From assembly GCA_035378985.1 (NCBI GenBank), contig DAOSUR010000002.1:233454-297453 (forward strand): DNA of 64,000 nt, written 5' to 3'. Shown here in pieces: positions 1-8,054 of the stretch. Under the pieces are notes generated by a model. That model was not told the origin of the DNA and did not search any database. It saw nothing but the letters and a program-made list of their open reading frames with translations. This DNA comes from Anaerohalosphaeraceae bacterium. Its GTDB lineage: Bacteria > Planctomycetota > Phycisphaerae > Sedimentisphaerales > Anaerohalosphaeraceae. Each line of letters opens with the position of its first letter. Within the stretch, counting starts at the first letter, position 1. Made by a program: the position numbers and the translations under genes.

Positions 1-85
1 CGGAAAGGTGAAAAGCGGGGATATTGTCCTGCTGGTGGCCTTTGGAGGCGGCCTGACCTGGGGCGCCAACGTTATCCAGATGTAA
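1..85 (+). CDS. fabH: 3-oxoacyl-ACP synthase III, C-terminal end (partial)
   Basis: Only the last 27 residues are in the window; the gene begins upstream. The readable tail contains VAFGGGLTWGANVI, the conserved C-terminal glycine-rich strand of FabH-type ketoacyl synthases. FabH condenses acetyl-CoA with malonyl-ACP to start fatty acid chains. It is followed after 22 bases by fabD, the usual fab order, which supports the call. The catalytic residues lie outside the window and cannot be checked. Confidence 0.85.
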   Translation, partial: GKVKSGDIVLLVAFGGGLTWGANVIQM

Positions 86-107
86 CCCTTCGCTTTCAGG
101 GATGAAG

Positions 108-1046
108 ATGAACAAGAAAATCGCATTTCTGTTCCCCGGTCAGGGGGCTCAGGCAATCGGAATGGGGATGGACCTTCCGGCTCGATGGCCTTCCGCTGCA
201 CGCCTTTTTCAAAGAGCTTCGGAGATTCTGGGGTATGATATTCAGCAGCTGTGTGCCGAAGGCCCGGAAGAAAGACTGAATTCAACGGTGTATTCCCAGC
301 CGGCAATTTTTGTTGTTTCCGCCGCCCTTCTGGAGATTTTGCGGCAGGAACGGCCTTCTTTGAGCCCGGATGTGACCGCCGGGTTGAGTATGGGAGAATA
401 CACGGCTTTGTATGCGGCCGGCTGGATTGAATTCGAAGATGCTCTGCGGCTGGTTCAGAAACGCGGTCAGGCCATGCAGGCCGCGGCGGATGCTTCGTGC
501 GGTTCCATGGTCAGCATTCTCGGACTGGACGAGGAGAAGGTGCGTCAATTGTGCACGCAGGCCGCTCAGGGACAGGTTCTGGAGCCGGTCAACTTCAACT
601 GTCCGGGGCAGATTGTTGTCAGCGGACACAAAGAGGCCTGTCAGCGGGCTGCGGACCTTGCAGAAAAGTTCGGAGCCGTCAAAGCCGTTCCGCTGGCTGT
701 GGCTGGTGCCTTCCATACGGTTTTGATGGAACCGGCCGCCCGACAGCTCTCAGAGGCCCTCGAACAAACTGAGATCCGGACGTCCGATAAGGTGAAGGTA
801 ATAGCTAACATTGATGCTTCTTATTATTCCACGCCGCAGTCCGTTCGGGATGGACTGGTCAAACAGCTCATTGCCCCGATTTTGTGGCAAACCTGTATGG
901 AACGGCTTCTTCGGGAGCAGGTGGAAGAGTTCTATGAAATCGGTCCGGGACGTGTTCTGACTGGTTTAATGAAGCGAATAGACCGAAAAGCCAAGGTTAT
1001 TACCGTCAATTCGGCAGAGGCGTTTGCCGCCCTGCCGGGTGAGTAA
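108..1046 (+). CDS. fabD: malonyl-CoA:ACP transacylase
   Basis: FabD moves the malonyl group from CoA to acyl carrier protein in the cytoplasm and so feeds chain elongation. The protein is 312 aa, normal for the family. It opens with the typical FLFPGQGAQ strand, carries the nucleophile elbow GLSMGE (Ser94) and the catalytic His203 in GAFHTVLM. I chose the ATG at 108 because an AGGG sits six bases upstream and it gives the family-typical N-terminus; an in-frame ATG at 102 is the alternative. It lies between fabH and fabG in one operon. The annotation is secure. Confidence 0.95.
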   Translation: MNKKIAFLFPGQGAQAIGMGMDLPARWPSAARLFQRASEILGYDIQQLCAEGPEERLNSTVYSQPAIFVVSAALLEILRQERPSLSPDVTAGLSMGEYTALYAAGWIEFEDALRLVQKRGQAMQAAADASCGSMVSILGLDEEKVRQLCTQAAQGQVLEPVNFNCPGQIVVSGHKEACQRAADLAEKFGAVKAVPLAVAGAFHTVLMEPAARQLSEALEQTEIRTSDKVKVIANIDASYYSTPQSVRDGLVKQLIAPILWQTCMERLLREQVEEFYEIGPGRVLTGLMKRIDRKAKVITVNSAEAFAALPGE

Positions 1047-1065
1047 CGATATCAGGAGATTGAGA

Positions 1066-1803
1066 ATGGCAGAGCAGAGATTAGCAGTTGTTACGGGAGC
1101 CGCGAGGGGAATCGGAAGAGCCATTGTACTGGAGCTGCTTCGTCAGGGCCGCAAGGTTGCCGGGCTGGACTTGAATGCCCAGCAATTAGAGGAACTCAAA
1201 AAGGTTGTATCCGAGAATGGGTTTTCCGTCATTACCAAGGTTGTGGATATTACCAAGACAGATTTGTTGACCCAGATTCTCGAAGAACTGGCGGAAGAAC
1301 ATGGCGGCATAGGCATCCTTGTGAACAATGCCGGTATTACCCGGGACAAACTGATGATTCAGATGGATGACGAAGATTTTGACCGGGTTATGTCGGTAAA
1401 TCTTCGTGCCGCTTTTACCGCCACACGTGTTGCGGCCCGTTCAATGGTTCGAAACAAATTCGGCCGGATTATCAGCATCAGCTCCGTCGCCGGTGTAATG
1501 GGACAGGCCGGTTCAGCCAACTACGCCGCCAGCAAGGCAGGCCTTATCGGGATGACCAAGTCGGTTGCTCGTGAGCTGGGAAAGAAAAATATAACAGCCA
1601 ACTGTATTGCTCCGGGCTTTATTATGACCGATATGACCCAAGGGCTGCCGGATGCCGTCAAGGAAGGAGCGATGGCGGTTATTCCGCTCAAACGCTTTGG
1701 AACACCGGAGGATGTGGCTCGTGCCGTGGCCTTTTTGGCCTCAGACGAAGCCGGCTATATTACCGGTCAGGTCCTCTGTGTGGACGGCGGAATGGCCATG
1801 TAA
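1066..1803 (+). CDS. fabG: 3-oxoacyl-ACP reductase
   Basis: FabG is a short-chain dehydrogenase that reduces 3-oxoacyl-ACP to 3-hydroxyacyl-ACP with NADPH. The 245-aa product has the Rossmann motif TGAARGIG near residue 12, NNAG in the central fold, and the catalytic Ser/Tyr/Lys set (SSVAG followed by YAASK). The frame is open from 1024, inside fabD, but the ATG at 1066 has AGGAG at 1054-1058 and gives the expected MAEQRLAVVTG start, so it is preferred. The C-terminus (ITGQVLCVDGG) is complete. The next gene, acpP, follows after 134 bases that include a candidate promoter. Confidence 0.95.
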   Translation: MAEQRLAVVTGAARGIGRAIVLELLRQGRKVAGLDLNAQQLEELKKVVSENGFSVITKVVDITKTDLLTQILEELAEEHGGIGILVNNAGITRDKLMIQMDDEDFDRVMSVNLRAAFTATRVAARSMVRNKFGRIISISSVAGVMGQAGSANYAASKAGLIGMTKSVARELGKKNITANCIAPGFIMTDMTQGLPDAVKEGAMAVIPLKRFGTPEDVARAVAFLASDEAGYITGQVLCVDGGMAM

Positions 1804-1823
1804 GAAAATTGCCCAAAAAAGGA

Positions 1824-1852
1824 TTGAAAAGGGATTTTGGTCTGGTTATATT
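1824..1852 (+). promoter_or_regulatory. candidate sigma-70 promoter for acpP-fabF
   Basis: TTGAAA (1824-1829), a 17-base spacer, and TATATT (1847-1852) lie in the 134-base gap between fabG and acpP. Each box matches the consensus at five of six positions. Acyl carrier protein is needed in large amounts, so an extra internal promoter would make sense. The role is inferred from sequence only. Confidence 0.45.
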
Positions 1853-1937
1853 ACCGCCGAAATCCCGGAAATCGAGTATAAACGGATTGGAAAAACACAG
1901 AAAGGATATCATTTAACTTAGGTAAGGAGTTAAACCA

Positions 1938-2231
1938 GTGGGTGCGGATATTGATGTTCAGGCAATTGAAGCAAAGGTCATTGAAATCGTCAGCGAACAA
2001 ATGGGTGTGGACAAGTCCGAAATTACCCGCGAAACCTCTTTTATTAATGATTTGAACGCAGATTCGCTGGATACCGTTGAGCTGGTGATGGAGTTTGAGG
2101 ATGAGTTCGACATGAGCATCCCCGATGAGGAAGCCGAAAAGATTCAGACGGTCGGGGCAGCAATCGATTACATTGTCGATATCATGAAGAAAAAAGGCAG
2201 CGAGGGCGCCACGAAGAAGGAAGAGGAGTAA
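1938..2231 (+). CDS. acpP: acyl carrier protein
   Basis: ACP carries growing acyl chains on a 4'-phosphopantetheine arm. The attachment motif DSLD (Ser43) is intact, and the surrounding helix II ([13 protein letters not shown]) is canonical. The start is a GTG at 1938, supported by AAGGAG at 1924-1929. At 97 aa it is longer than the usual 77-80. The extra residues are a seven-residue leader and a charged tail ([14 protein letters not shown]), which may be a lineage feature. It sits 11 bases upstream of fabF, its elongation partner, as in many bacteria. Confidence 0.95.
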   Translation: MGADIDVQAIEAKVIEIVSEQMGVDKSEITRETSFINDLNADSLDTVELVMEFEDEFDMSIPDEEAEKIQTVGAAIDYIVDIMKKKGSEGATKKEEE

Positions 2232-2242
2232 GCGGCACACCC

Positions 2243-3490
2243 ATGAAGTTTCAGCGACGTGTTGTTATAACAGGACTTGGGTGTGTAACGGCGTTGTCAG
2301 AGTCGGCGGACGGGCTTTACGAAGCCCTCTGTCGGGGTGAAAACGGGATTTCCACCATTGAGTCATTTGATACGTCGGATTTTCCCGTTCATTTTGGCGG
2401 TGAAATCAAGAAGTTTGACATCGACAACTATGTCCCATCTCGGGAAGGCCGACGAATGGACCGTTTCACCCAAATGGCCCTTGCGTCAGCTATTCAGGCA
2501 GTCAATGACAGCGGTCTTGACTTTGAAAAAGAAGATAAGGATCGAGTAGGGGTTATCATTGGCACCGGTATCGGCGGGATTAAGGAGATTGAAGAACAGT
2601 ATCTTCGTCTTCTTCAAAAAGGCCCTCGAAAAGTATCCCCCTTCTGTGTGCCCAAGCTGATGGGCAATGCCGCCAGCGGATGTGTTTCGATCCAATATGG
2701 GCTCAAAGGCCCGAATATGTGCGTCGTTACAGCGTGTGCTTCTGCGGCCCATGCGATTGGAGAAGCTTTTTACAATATCCTGTGCGGCCGAAGCGAGGTT
2801 GTTATCACCGGCGGTTCGGAAGCGGCTTTGACTCCCGTTGGGTTGGCTTCCTTTTGCGCATTAAAGTCGCTGAGCACTCGAAATGATGACCCTCAACACG
2901 CCTCCCGTCCCTTCGATGTGGACCGGAACGGCTTTGTTCTGGCTGAAGGTGCCGCAGTTCTGATTCTGGAAGAATACGAGCATGCCCGAAAACGAGGGGC
3001 AAAGATTTATGCGGAAATGCTCGGCTATGGGGCTACGGGGGACGGCTATCACATCACCGCACCGCTGGAAGATGGTTCCGGAGCGGCAAAAGCGATGCGA
3101 TTGGCTCTTGAGCAGGCCCAGCTGAATCCGGACCAGATTGACTATATTAACGCGCACGGAACCAGTACCGAGCTGAATGATGCCGCCGAATCACTGGCCA
3201 TCAGGACGGTCTTTGGGGAACATGCATATAAACTGTCGGTCAATTCGACCAAAAGCTGTCTGGGACATTCGCTGGGGGCCAGCGGCGCAATTGAACTGCT
3301 GGTTTGCGCCAAAACAATCGAAAAAGGGATAATCCATCCGACGATTAATCTGGAAACCGTGGCTCCGGAATGCGACCCGAAAATGGATTTCGTCCCAAAG
3401 AAGGCCAAAGAAAAGAAGGTTCGCTATGCTCTGAGCAATTCACTGGGGTTCGGAGGCCATAACTGCAGTTTGATTATCGGGAAAGTATAG
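2243..3490 (+). CDS. fabF: 3-oxoacyl-ACP synthase II
   Basis: FabF elongates acyl-ACP by decarboxylative condensation with malonyl-ACP. The 415-aa protein has the complete Cys-His-His triad: Cys165 in TACASA, His305 in NAHGTST and His342 in GHSLGASG. The glycine-rich C-terminus (NSLGFGGHN) is also intact. Length and motifs fit a type II housekeeping enzyme and not a polyketide synthase module. It is the last gene of the fab operon and is followed 30 bases later by a strong terminator hairpin. Confidence 0.95.
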   Translation: MKFQRRVVITGLGCVTALSESADGLYEALCRGENGISTIESFDTSDFPVHFGGEIKKFDIDNYVPSREGRRMDRFTQMALASAIQAVNDSGLDFEKEDKDRVGVIIGTGIGGIKEIEEQYLRLLQKGPRKVSPFCVPKLMGNAASGCVSIQYGLKGPNMCVVTACASAAHAIGEAFYNILCGRSEVVITGGSEAALTPVGLASFCALKSLSTRNDDPQHASRPFDVDRNGFVLAEGAAVLILEEYEHARKRGAKIYAEMLGYGATGDGYHITAPLEDGSGAAKAMRLALEQAQLNPDQIDYINAHGTSTELNDAAESLAIRTVFGEHAYKLSVNSTKSCLGHSLGASGAIELLVCAKTIEKGIIHPTINLETVAPECDPKMDFVPKKAKEKKVRYALSNSLGFGGHNCSLIIGKV

Positions 3491-3520
3491 TTTTTCTGAT
3501 ACAAGCCATAGATATCCGAA

Positions 3521-3551
3521 GCCCCGGGCATTCCACCCGGGGTTGTTTTTT
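3521..3551 (+). terminator. rho-independent terminator of the fab operon
   Basis: A perfect stem CCCCGGG (3522-3528) and CCCGGGG (3536-3542) with a seven-base loop is followed by TTGTTTTTT. It lies just after fabF. It also shows that the exchanger gene cannot sensibly start at the upstream ATG at 3543, which falls in the T-tract. Confidence 0.85.
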
Positions 3552-3596
3552 GAAAAATTCGGGCAACAGAATCTGTTTGACAGAATTCCATTAGAG

Positions 3597-4577
3597 ATGA
3601 AGATTCTTTTCGACTTGATAGGTCTTTGTTTTGGAATCGGCCTGCTCTTGAAAGGAGCGGATTGGCTGGTAGAGGGTTCTGTTTCTCTGGCACGCCGTCT
3701 TAGCTTAAGTCCACTGATTATTGGTCTTACAATTGTGGCTATGGGTACATCCGCTCCGGAAACAGCCGCCAGTATTGCCGCTGCTCTTGTTGGTTCCGGA
3801 GACATTGCCGTCGGGAATGTTTACGGCTCGAATATTGCCAATCTTGCTTTGATTGGGGGGCTTTGTGCGGTAATCCGCCCCATTCAGGTTCAGAGGATTT
3901 CTCTTCGCCGTGATATGCCTTTTATGATCGGCACAGCTCTGCTGCTGTGGCCCTTTTTTGTAAATGGCGGAATAGGCCGTCCGGCCGCCCTTTTGCTGAT
4001 TGTGTTTTTTATCGTTTTGATGGCTTTTATGATTTCCAGCGAAAAGAAACGGTTTTCGACTGTGCAGGAATTTTCTTTGGAAGAGAAACTCTTCCTTCAG
4101 AAAATCCCAAAACAGCTGGGCATAAGCATTCTGTTTATCCTTCTGGGACTGCCTGCCTTGGCTTTCGGGGCCAAACTGACAATCTGGGGAGCTTCTTCGC
4201 TGGGACGGCAAATCGGGTTGTCTGAAGCGGTCATCGGTCTGACAATTGTGGCGGTAGGCACCTCCCTGCCGGAAATGATTACGTCGCTGGTGGCCTCCTT
4301 CAAGAAACAGGATGACCTGTCAATCGGCAATCTGGTCGGTTCCAACATTTTCAACACCCTGTTCGTAATCGGTTCGGCAGGATTGGCTCGGCCCTTTTCC
4401 GTCAGCCAACAGCTTCTGGGGATAGACTACTGGATTATGGTTGTCGTAAGTATTTTGTTCGCCTGCTTTGCCTTTGCCCGGGACAAAATCAGCCGTTCTG
4501 CCGGGCTTCTTCTGCTGGCTGTTTACGCGGCCTATCTGATTTACCTTCTTTCTTCAAACCGCATCGAGTCGCTGTAA
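3597..4577 (+). CDS. calcium/sodium antiporter, CaCA family (YrbG-like)
   Basis: This is an inner-membrane cation/Ca2+ exchanger with about ten membrane segments. It shows the inverted duplication typical of the family: alpha-1 contains GTSAPE and GNVYGSNIAN, alpha-2 contains GTSLPE and GNLVGSNIFN. The acidic residue of each (T/S)xPE motif, which binds the cation, is kept in both halves. I set the start at 3597 (MKILFDLIGL), giving 326 aa, since the frame's earlier ATG at 3543 lies in the fab terminator. Its 3' end overlaps the convergent neighbour by 37 bases. The transported ion cannot be fixed from sequence. Confidence 0.88.
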   Translation: MKILFDLIGLCFGIGLLLKGADWLVEGSVSLARRLSLSPLIIGLTIVAMGTSAPETAASIAAALVGSGDIAVGNVYGSNIANLALIGGLCAVIRPIQVQRISLRRDMPFMIGTALLLWPFFVNGGIGRPAALLLIVFFIVLMAFMISSEKKRFSTVQEFSLEEKLFLQKIPKQLGISILFILLGLPALAFGAKLTIWGASSLGRQIGLSEAVIGLTIVAVGTSLPEMITSLVASFKKQDDLSIGNLVGSNIFNTLFVIGSAGLARPFSVSQQLLGIDYWIMVVVSILFACFAFARDKISRSAGLLLLAVYAAYLIYLLSSNRIESL

Positions 4578-6319
4578 ATATCTTGAAAATCGGGCTGTCG
4601 GGCCAGCTCGATATACTCTATCTTCTGGGCCAATCGGGAAGCAGTCCGCCTGCATTCGCGATTCAGCAAAATCATCTGAGCCCCTGCGCCCGCCGCATTT
4701 CCGATAAACCGTATTTTGTCGAGCGAAATAGAGGGCAAGAGCCCGATTCGTATGGCGCTGGTCTTTTGAATGTAATTCCCAAAAGCACCCGCCAAAAAAA
4801 GAGTCTCTATCTCTTCTAATTTGACGCCCATTTTACGGAGCAGAATGGCGATTCCTGCGGAAGTAGCGGCTTTGGCCAGCTGAACTTCTCGAATATCTTT
4901 CTGCGTCAGCAGCACAGCCGGTTGGCGGGTTCCGTTTTTCCAGGCCAGCACGAAAGCCGGCTGGTTTTCAAAACGGATGAGCCGCTCAAAAAGAGCTGAC
5001 GACAGTTTTTCTCGAAGATTTTGGAAAGGAGCAAACGCTCCGGAGGGATCAAGGATACCCGTTTGAAGCATTACAGCCGCGGCATCAATCAGTCCACTGC
5101 CGCAGATGCTTCGGGGAGACCCTGTGCCGATTGTATCCAGAACGATATCTCCCTCGGCAAGAAGAACACGCTGAATGGCTCCGTTTTCAGCACGGCTTCC
5201 GTACATGATGCGTGCTCCTTCAAGGGCCGGTCCTGCGGCACAACTGGCCGCCAGAAGCCGATTTTTATTTCCGAGGACAATTTCGCCGTTTGTGCCGATG
5301 TCCACAAGCAGGGAAATCGATTCGAGTGTATCCATCCCGGCCGCCAGGACAGCGGCAACCGTATCCGAGCCGACAAATCCGGCGATGTTTTCTACCGTGT
5401 AGAGTCGCCCGGCCGGATGGATTTGCAGCCCGATTTTGGAGGCCGGTGCGTCGCAGGCGGTCAAAGAGTAGGCCTTGTAGGGTGCCTGCCCGAGTGATTG
5501 GACAGGGTATCCCAAAAGCAGGTGGTTCATTGTCGTGTTGCCGACTGCGGTGATTTCGTAAAGATTCTCGGGCGAAATCTGCTGCTTTCGGCACAAAGTG
5601 ACGAGCATTTCATTGAGTTTGACAATCAAACTCTGCTGAAGCTGCCGGAGACCTTCGGGGGCTTGGGCGTGAACGATACGGCTGATGACATTATCGCCGT
5701 ATTGAATCTGGGGATTGGCGGCGGAAACGGTTTGACAGATTTGTCCGTTTTTCAGGTCGATTAAGTACAAAACGACTGTCGTTGTGCCAATATCAGCCGC
5801 TGCTCCATAAAGACATCCTGTCGTGTCGCCCGGCTCCAGACAGAGAAGAAGACAGGTCTCTTCTTCAACCGTCAGAACGGCGGTTGTTCCATTTTCAAAA
5901 CCGTTCCGGCTTTCCGGAAGACAGGCGTCCGGGTGTACGCACACAGGCAAATCGAGAAAAGAAGAAAGTTGTTCGAGGAGTTGTGCGGTGGAGGCGGGAG
6001 ACGACGGGAAAAAAAGTTTTTGAAAACGCGGGTCTGCGGTCTTTTCGCCCTGAATACCCCGCTCAAGAATCTGGCTTACCCCCCCCCTGTTTTCCGTCGG
6101 AATACGAACCGTCAAGTCTTCGTAAACATAGTACTGACACGCCAATACCTCTTTTTCATACGGCTCCAGGACCACCCGACATTTTCGACAAACACCGGTG
6201 CCCTGACACGGCGAATAAATGGAAAGCCCAGCCTGAGCTGCGGCCTCTAAAAGGGTGATACCCTGATGAACCCTGATGGTTTCTCTGTCAGGCAGAAATG
6301 TAATCGTACAGGATTTCAC
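4541..6319 (-). CDS. 2Fe-2S ferredoxin/ASKHA ATPase, reductive activator of corrinoid proteins (RACo/RamA-like)
   Basis: Proteins of this kind (DUF4445 group) use ATP and an iron-sulfur cluster to reduce inactive Co(II) corrinoid proteins to Co(I). The 592-aa protein begins with a ferredoxin domain with cysteines at 38, 44, 47 and 61 (C-x5-C-x2-C-x13-C). It then has a long ASKHA-fold region with phosphate-binding motifs ADIGTTT near residue 173 and DIGTNGE near 343. It starts with GTG at 6319 behind AGGGG. No corrinoid protein or methyltransferase lies in the window, so its partner is unknown. It overlaps the exchanger gene at the 3' end. Confidence 0.82.
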   Translation of the reverse strand: MKSCTITFLPDRETIRVHQGITLLEAAAQAGLSIYSPCQGTGVCRKCRVVLEPYEKEVLACQYYVYEDLTVRIPTENRGGVSQILERGIQGEKTADPRFQKLFFPSSPASTAQLLEQLSSFLDLPVCVHPDACLPESRNGFENGTTAVLTVEEETCLLLCLEPGDTTGCLYGAAADIGTTTVVLYLIDLKNGQICQTVSAANPQIQYGDNVISRIVHAQAPEGLRQLQQSLIVKLNEMLVTLCRKQQISPENLYEITAVGNTTMNHLLLGYPVQSLGQAPYKAYSLTACDAPASKIGLQIHPAGRLYTVENIAGFVGSDTVAAVLAAGMDTLESISLLVDIGTNGEIVLGNKNRLLAASCAAGPALEGARIMYGSRAENGAIQRVLLAEGDIVLDTIGTGSPRSICGSGLIDAAAVMLQTGILDPSGAFAPFQNLREKLSSALFERLIRFENQPAFVLAWKNGTRQPAVLLTQKDIREVQLAKAATSAGIAILLRKMGVKLEEIETLFLAGAFGNYIQKTSAIRIGLLPSISLDKIRFIGNAAGAGAQMILLNRECRRTASRLAQKIEYIELARQPDFQDIYSDSMRFEERR

Positions 6320-6606
6320 CCGTTGTTCCCCTTTTTAAAAAAAGAAAGCGAAATGAATCGTTCGATTCGATTCTATTCCGCATCTTTCCGCCCTTGCGAA
6401 TGCGCAGGCGGTCTCCAATCTGCCGGCTCAGCTGATTTTGTGCCGGATTTTCCAACGCATATGCCGTTTTTTGCTGCCAATCTTGCGTCTTCGTCTCGGT
6501 TTTCCCATTCGGTTCTCCTGCAAAAAAATCGTTTGCTTGTCGGGGGTATAGTAAGGTGATATGATGAAAAAATCAAGAGGATGTTCTTTTTTTGGAGGTT
6601 TCAAAA

Positions 6607-6903
6607 ATGATTCAATGTAAAGATTGTGAATTGTTCGAAATGGACCCGTCTGGGAGGCGAATATTCCATTGCGACCCTTTTTTAAACATAAAGGAGCCGG
6701 AATGTCTCCAGAAAATGCAAATCCTCTGACTGGATATTTTGATATCAATGTATCGGGGGATGTCGGCCTGGCAGGAAAAGATGGGGCCTCTACAGGACAA
6801 ATTGATTCGGTATTTTAAACGGGAGATTGAAGAATTGGATGAATCAGAGAATTGGAAGATTGACCCCGAAGAAGATGAAGATACGGATGAACCTCTTTTT
6901 TAA
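6607..6903 (+). pseudogene. small four-cysteine protein interrupted by an in-frame TGA
   Basis: An ATG at 6607, eight bases after a strong GGAGG (6594-6598), opens a frame with cysteines at codons 4, 7, 22 and 33, spaced like a small zinc site. Codon 41 is TGA (6727-6729). The same frame then stays open to the TAA at 6901-6903. It encodes a Trp/Lys/Glu-rich helical part (YRGMSAWQEKM, LIRYFKREIEELDESENW) and an acidic tail (DPEEDEDTDEPLF). The continuity suggests one 98-residue gene broken by a single substitution (for example CGA to TGA), an assembly error, or readthrough. I do not recognise a function. Confidence 0.55.
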
Positions 6904-6914
6904 TCTCTTTGAAT

Positions 6915-6943
6915 TCGAATAATATAGATATACAAGATATAAT
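6915..6943 (+). promoter_or_regulatory. candidate promoter of the sigma factor operon
   Basis: A perfect TATAAT lies at 6938-6943 in an AT-rich stretch, 89 bases before the sigma factor start. The best -35 at 17-base spacing is a weak TCGAAT (6915-6920). A better TTGAAT at 6909-6914 is too far away (23 bases). The -10 is convincing and the -35 is not. Confidence 0.35.
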
Positions 6944-7031
6944 ACATCCTCCATAAAAAGAACTTCTTGTAAACAAAGCAATAGAACGGCAAGTTCAGAC
7001 GTCTAACCTTAAAGAAAAAGATGCCTTAGAA

Positions 7032-7592
7032 ATGAGTGAGCAGCCGGAAATTGTAGAACTTCTCGATGAATGCAAACGCGGAAATCCGGACGCATTAGGC
7101 CGATTGGTCGAGTTGTACGCAGCGCGTTGTTATGGCTATTTTTACCGGTTGACCGGAAACCGAGAAGTCAGCGAAGAACTTTTGAGCGAGTTGTATATGC
7201 GGCTGCTCGAAAAAATCCGCTCTTTTGAAGGCGGTTCTTTTGAAAAGTGGCTCTTTACCATCGCTTCGAATTTATTTCGCGACCGTTTGAGAAAACAATA
7301 TCGCCAGAAGCGCCTTCTTGAGGAAAAGACTCGAATTGCCGAAATAGAATCGGAGCCGGAGCGGGAGATTGACAGTACTTTATCGGACCGCCTGCAGCAG
7401 GGATTGACCCGGTTGGATGCGGAGACGGCCGAATTGATCGTGTTGCGGTTTTACGGCGATTTCAGTTTTAAGGAACTGTCTGAAATGCGTTCGGAGCCCA
7501 TCGGCACAACCCTTTCGAAGGTCCACAGAGGGCTGAAAAAATTGAAAGAATGGATGGAACAACCTGATGAAAGAAAGCAGAGAACAACTTGA
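7032..7592 (+). CDS. ECF-type RNA polymerase sigma factor
   Basis: The 186-aa protein has only the sigma-2 and sigma-4 domains, as in extracytoplasmic function sigma factors. Region 2 runs over roughly residues 20-90 (YGYFYRLTGN..EELLSELYMRLLEK and FEKWLFTIASNLFRDRLR). Region 4 runs over about 125-175 (ETAELIVLRFYGDFSFKEL, then a helix-turn-helix ending in VHRGLKKLKEW). The linker is long and acidic. It overlaps the next gene by 26 bases, indicating translational coupling to a membrane protein that may restrain it. The ECF subgroup and the inducing signal are not evident. Confidence 0.88.
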   Translation: MSEQPEIVELLDECKRGNPDALGRLVELYAARCYGYFYRLTGNREVSEELLSELYMRLLEKIRSFEGGSFEKWLFTIASNLFRDRLRKQYRQKRLLEEKTRIAEIESEPEREIDSTLSDRLQQGLTRLDAETAELIVLRFYGDFSFKELSEMRSEPIGTTLSKVHRGLKKLKEWMEQPDERKQRTT

Positions 7593-8049
7593 AAACCTTC
7601 TTCGCTGTTTTTATGACGAAGACCAGGCGGTACAGGCGGCCTCGGACATGGAGGCGGCAGAATCGCTTTTGGCTGCCGATTCCCCCCTGCCTCGGCCTGA
7701 AGTATTGGTCCATATTAAGCAGTCGCTTCGGCAGCGAGCAATTGCTCTGTCCAGAAAGAGACAGCTTTATCGGCACATTCTGACAGCGGCAGCCGCCTGC
7801 CTTGCAGCGGCAATAGGCCTTTGGAATATTCCTCTGCGGCCTGAAAGCCCTGTTGTTCTGCAGAATAAAATAGTTCAGGATTTTTTTGCGGATGATGCCG
7901 TCCAGGCAATCTCCTCATCACTGGATGATATTTCCGAACAGATTTATACCGGCTCCTCTGCAGAAAAAGAGGATTCATGGGCAAATGAGGTGGGAAATGA
8001 AATTGAAGAAATGGTGCTGATAGCCCAAGCAGATTTCTGGAAAGGATAG
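7567..8049 (+). CDS. putative single-pass membrane anti-sigma factor
   Basis: The 160-aa protein has a charged N-terminal region of about 68 residues, one membrane segment near residues 69-87 (HILTAAAACLAAAIGLWNI), and an acidic C-terminal part that should face the periplasm. There is no clear zinc-binding HxxxCxxC signature, so it is not a standard ZAS-type factor. The anti-sigma role is inferred from topology and from the 26-base overlap with the upstream ECF sigma gene. It could instead be a sensor subunit or an unrelated membrane protein. Confidence 0.55.
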   Translation: MKESREQLENLLRCFYDEDQAVQAASDMEAAESLLAADSPLPRPEVLVHIKQSLRQRAIALSRKRQLYRHILTAAAACLAAAIGLWNIPLRPESPVVLQNKIVQDFFADDAVQAISSSLDDISEQIYTGSSAEKEDSWANEVGNEIEEMVLIAQADFWKG

Positions 8050-8054
8050 TTTGA

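Noticed and set aside
3543..3596. Earlier ATG for the cation exchanger
   Set aside because: It lies in the T-tract of the fab terminator, and the extra residues are not typical of the family.
6727..6764. Selenocysteine insertion or an alternative genetic code at the internal TGA
   Set aside because: Only a short GATAT/ATATC hairpin follows and it does not resemble a bacterial SECIS. TGA ends other genes in the window, so the code is standard.
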